Of a stretch of DNA of 64,000 bases, positions 62,122-64,000 are shown in pieces; positions within the stretch are counted from its first letter, which is position 1; each line of letters begins with the position of its first letter. The position numbers and the translations under genes were made by a program. This DNA is from Hyphomicrobiales bacterium. Its GTDB lineage: Bacteria > Pseudomonadota > Alphaproteobacteria > Rhizobiales > Rhizobiaceae. Under the pieces are notes generated by a model. The model was not told the origin of the DNA, made no database searches, and worked only from the letters and a program-made list of their open reading frames with translations. The stretch lies in assembly GCA_900473185.1 (NCBI GenBank), contig UCKU01000025.1, forward strand, positions 124,001 to 188,000, written 5' to 3'.

Positions 62122-63183
62122 TCAACCGCGCCGGAGGGTCGCTGGCTGATTGAGGACGGTCACCGCGCGCGAGGAAAGTGCGATGACATCAAGCCCCTGG
62201 CCGCGCCCACGCACGGCGTGATTGCCGAGGTTTTCGCCGATAATCTCCTCAGGCAGCGTCATGCGCTGGGCAAGCTCGGCGGAGATCAGCACCGGTCGGT
62301 TGAGTGTCCGGCAGAGCGACTCCAGCCGCGAGGTGGTGTTCACCGTATCGCCGAAGAAGCTGATCTTGTGATGGTCGACGCCGACTTCGGCGGTGATGAC
62401 GCTGCCGCCATGAAGGGCGGCCCTCAGTTTCGGCACCTGACCATAACTCTTCTTCCAGCTTGCGGCATTGGCTTCGATATCGGCGAGGATATCGAAAAGG
62501 CAGCGCACGCAGCGCGCATCCTTGACGCCGCGCGCTAAGGGCCAGGTGATGATTGCCGCATCGCCGACATAGTCGTTGATCAGGCCCTTGTGACGCCGCA
62601 CCGGCTCCGCGAAGGCGGCAAACAGCGAACTCAGAAGCTGCTGCGCCCTGAGGTCTCCATGCTTTTCGGCAAAGGCAGTGGATTCGGCGAGATCGATGAA
62701 CAGGAAGACGCGTTCTTCCTTCACCGGTCTGCGGTAGCGGCTGATCAGCATGCTGATGAAGACCTCGCGCCCCAGTAGTTCACGCACCCTGAGCAGGAAG
62801 ATCAATGTGGCGCAGACGGCGAGCGCATAGAGGAAGACATCGAACGGCATGATCAGCACGTCGATCATCTTCGGCGGCTTCAGCGCGCCAAGCAATGCGA
62901 GAAGGAAACCGGCTGCCGCAAAGCCGATGCTCATCAGGATTTCGTAGATGACGAGCTCGGAGATGATGAAGAGCAGTGTCGGCAATCTCTGAATGCGTCG
63001 GTAGAGGCCGCGCAAAAATACCCTGCGCTCGAAGGCGAGAATGGGCATGCCGATGAAGAGCGCGAAGATCGCTCCGATGATGGGTGTCTGGCCGGTAAAG
63101 AAGTACAGATCATAGACCACGCCGCTGAGCGCCAGGACGAGCGCAATCAGGATCCAGTTCTGCGTTGGGGATATCTCTCTCAT
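62122..63183 (-). CDS. Membrane adenylate/guanylate cyclase
   Basis: A 353-residue class III cyclase with about four or five N-terminal membrane segments (1-150) and a C-terminal catalytic domain. The metal Asp residues are in FLFIDLAEST and YVGDAAII. FFGDTVNTTSRLES is the third motif. The usual substrate-choosing Asp before the IGD motif is replaced (HHKISFFGD), so ATP versus GTP is unclear. ATG 63183 with AAAGGG upstream is the start. Confidence 0.87.
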   Translation of the reverse strand: MREISPTQNWILIALVLALSGVVYDLYFFTGQTPIIGAIFALFIGMPILAFERRVFLRGLYRRIQRLPTLLFIISELVIYEILMSIGFAAAGFLLALLGALKPPKMIDVLIMPFDVFLYALAVCATLIFLLRVRELLGREVFISMLISRYRRPVKEERVFLFIDLAESTAFAEKHGDLRAQQLLSSLFAAFAEPVRRHKGLINDYVGDAAIITWPLARGVKDARCVRCLFDILADIEANAASWKKSYGQVPKLRAALHGGSVITAEVGVDHHKISFFGDTVNTTSRLESLCRTLNRPVLISAELAQRMTLPEEIIGENLGNHAVRGRGQGLDVIALSSRAVTVLNQPATLRRG

Positions 63184-63214
63184 GCCGCCCTTTCGCCGAA
63201 GCACTTCATTCGGC

Positions 63215-63243
63215 TATTGTTTCCCGCGCAGTGCTATGGTCAA
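63215..63243 (-). promoter_or_regulatory. Candidate promoter of the cyclase gene
   Basis: On the minus strand TTGACC, 17 bases, then ACAATA, 32 bases before the start. A fair sigma-70 match. Confidence 0.45.
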
Positions 63244-63358
63244 GACATTTCGAATTTAAGGCAGGTCGCGCAAAACTGTGCAGTTGTTTTGCGACAACGA
63301 CATGCGTCAAGCAACGATTTGACGTGCGGCAGGCGGACCTGAAGGCTTGTAACGTACT

Positions 63359-64000
63359 TTAAGCTGGGAGAGCGACAGTCTCGACCTTGCGGCCGGCAAA
63401 GCGCAGGGCGATCTCGCCGCGGATGAGCTGCAGCGCCGGTTCGCCGAAAAGATCGCGCCGCCAGCCATGCATGGCCGCGACCTCGGCCGTTTCGCCCTCA
63501 GCTGCAATTCTGTCGAGGTCGTCGCTGTTGGCGATTACCTTCGGCGCCACGCCGTGCTTCTCGGAAATCAGCTTGAGCAGCACCTTGAGAAGCTCGACGG
63601 CTGCTGCCGCACCTTCCGGCGGCTGTGCCTGTCGCGGCACATGCGGCATTTCGGAGCGTGGCAGCGCCAGCGCTGTATTGACCGCTTCGAGCACCGCCGC
63701 ACCCGTGGCCGAACGCTCCCAGCCCTTCGGAATCGTGCGCAGGCGCCCGAGAGCCTCGGCGTCCTTCGGCTGCTGCTGGGCGATCTCATAAATCGCGTCG
63801 TCCTTCAGCACGCGCGAGCGCGGCACATTGCGCGACCGTGCTTCGCGTTCCCGCCAGGCGGCGACATATTTCAGGATCGCCAGCTCCTGTGGCTTGCGCA
63901 GGCGCAGCTTCAGCCGCTGCCAGGCATCATCAGGGTGAATGTCGTAGGTCTCACGCGATTCAAGGATGTCCATTTCCTCGCGCAGCCAGGAGGCACGGCC
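63359..64000 (-). CDS. rnd: Ribonuclease D, 3' part (cut by the window edge)
   Basis: The frame is open to the right edge at 64000, so the N-terminal DEDD exonuclease domain lies beyond the window. What remains has the RNase D-type HRDC region: KLRKPQELAILKYVAAWRE, ARSRNVPRSRVLKDDAIYEI, and the C-terminal GWRRDLFGE part. RNase D trims 3' ends of tRNA and other stable RNA. The identity rests on this domain order. Confidence 0.85.
   Translation of the reverse strand, partial: GRASWLREEMDILESRETYDIHPDDAWQRLKLRLRKPQELAILKYVAAWREREARSRNVPRSRVLKDDAIYEIAQQQPKDAEALGRLRTIPKGWERSATGAAVLEAVNTALALPRSEMPHVPRQAQPPEGAAAAVELLKVLLKLISEKHGVAPKVIANSDDLDRIAAEGETAEVAAMHGWRRDLFGEPALQLIRGEIALRFAGRKVETVALPA

Noticed and set aside
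1..64000. CRISPR arrays, prophage, insertion sequences, tRNA or rRNA genes
   Set aside because: No regularly spaced direct repeats, integrase or transposase frames, or tRNA-like folds with CCA-type ends were seen by eye. A scan with tRNAscan-SE would settle tRNA.

Overview
The window looks like a stretch of a Rhizobiaceae main chromosome, most likely genus Rhizobium (etli/leguminosarum-like). The evidence is the GC-rich composition, the gene order rpsF-rpsR-DUF2232-rplI-dnaB-alr-radA-cvpA-purF, the lptF-lptG-lptD-surA-pdxA-rsmA envelope operon, a RopB-like outer-membrane protein, and several rhizobial-type intergenic palindromes. No rRNA, tRNA, CRISPR array, prophage or insertion sequence was seen. 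The two ends are cut: a hypothetical gene on the left (its 3' end) and rnd on the right (its 3' part on the minus strand).

Layout. 1-4.9 kb: minus-strand radA, cvpA, purF and a YciK-like SDR. 5-9.3 kb: a LysE exporter, alr, and an AraC regulator with azlCD. A 294-bp, 33-bp-armed cloverleaf-like palindrome sits between araC and azlC. 9.3-13.6 kb: minus-strand rpsF-rpsR-DUF2232-rplI and dnaB. 13.9-18.7 kb: a Tas-like aldo/keto reductase diverging from fabD-fabG-acpP-fabF. 18.9-21.7 kb: mltG, yicC, gmk. 21.7-29.4 kb: the minus-strand lptF-lptG-lptD-surA-pdxA-rsmA operon with tight start/stop overlaps. 29.5-32.3 kb: a PAP2 phosphatase (likely LpxF, lipid A 4'-phosphatase), then pepA-holC.

32.3-38.6 kb: GrpB family, a sugar 1-dehydrogenase of the Gfo/Idh/MocA family, an ABC-F ATPase, a degenerate GGDEF protein, a GST and ndk. 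38.6-40.6 kb: a lipoprotein and a CGNR zinc-finger regulator diverging from an orphan LivH-like permease, with a 30-bp palindrome between them. 40.6-45.1 kb: moaE/moaD, pgsA, uvrC and a FolM-like SDR. 45.5-50.5 kb: ropB-like porin, GST, rlmJ, a molybdopterin oxidoreductase and nudK. 50.6-52.95 kb: a PadR regulator plus FAD monooxygenase pair abutting a 3' remnant of phnM, which looks like an insertion or replacement scar. 52.96-60.6 kb: purN-purM diverging from perM-hdaA-ppk-ppx. 60.6-64 kb: a phytase-like secreted protein, a membrane adenylate/guanylate cyclase and the 3' part of rnd.

Most genes are core housekeeping: purine synthesis (purF, purM, purN, gmk, ndk), fatty-acid synthesis, LPS export and lipid A modification, replication and repair (dnaB, holC, radA, uvrC, hdaA), polyphosphate metabolism and molybdenum cofactor. 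The points most worth following up are the cloverleaf palindrome, the CGNR and PadR operator-like palindromes, the phnM remnant, the EADEF-type GGDEF protein, and short repeats that supply the stop codons of neighbouring genes.
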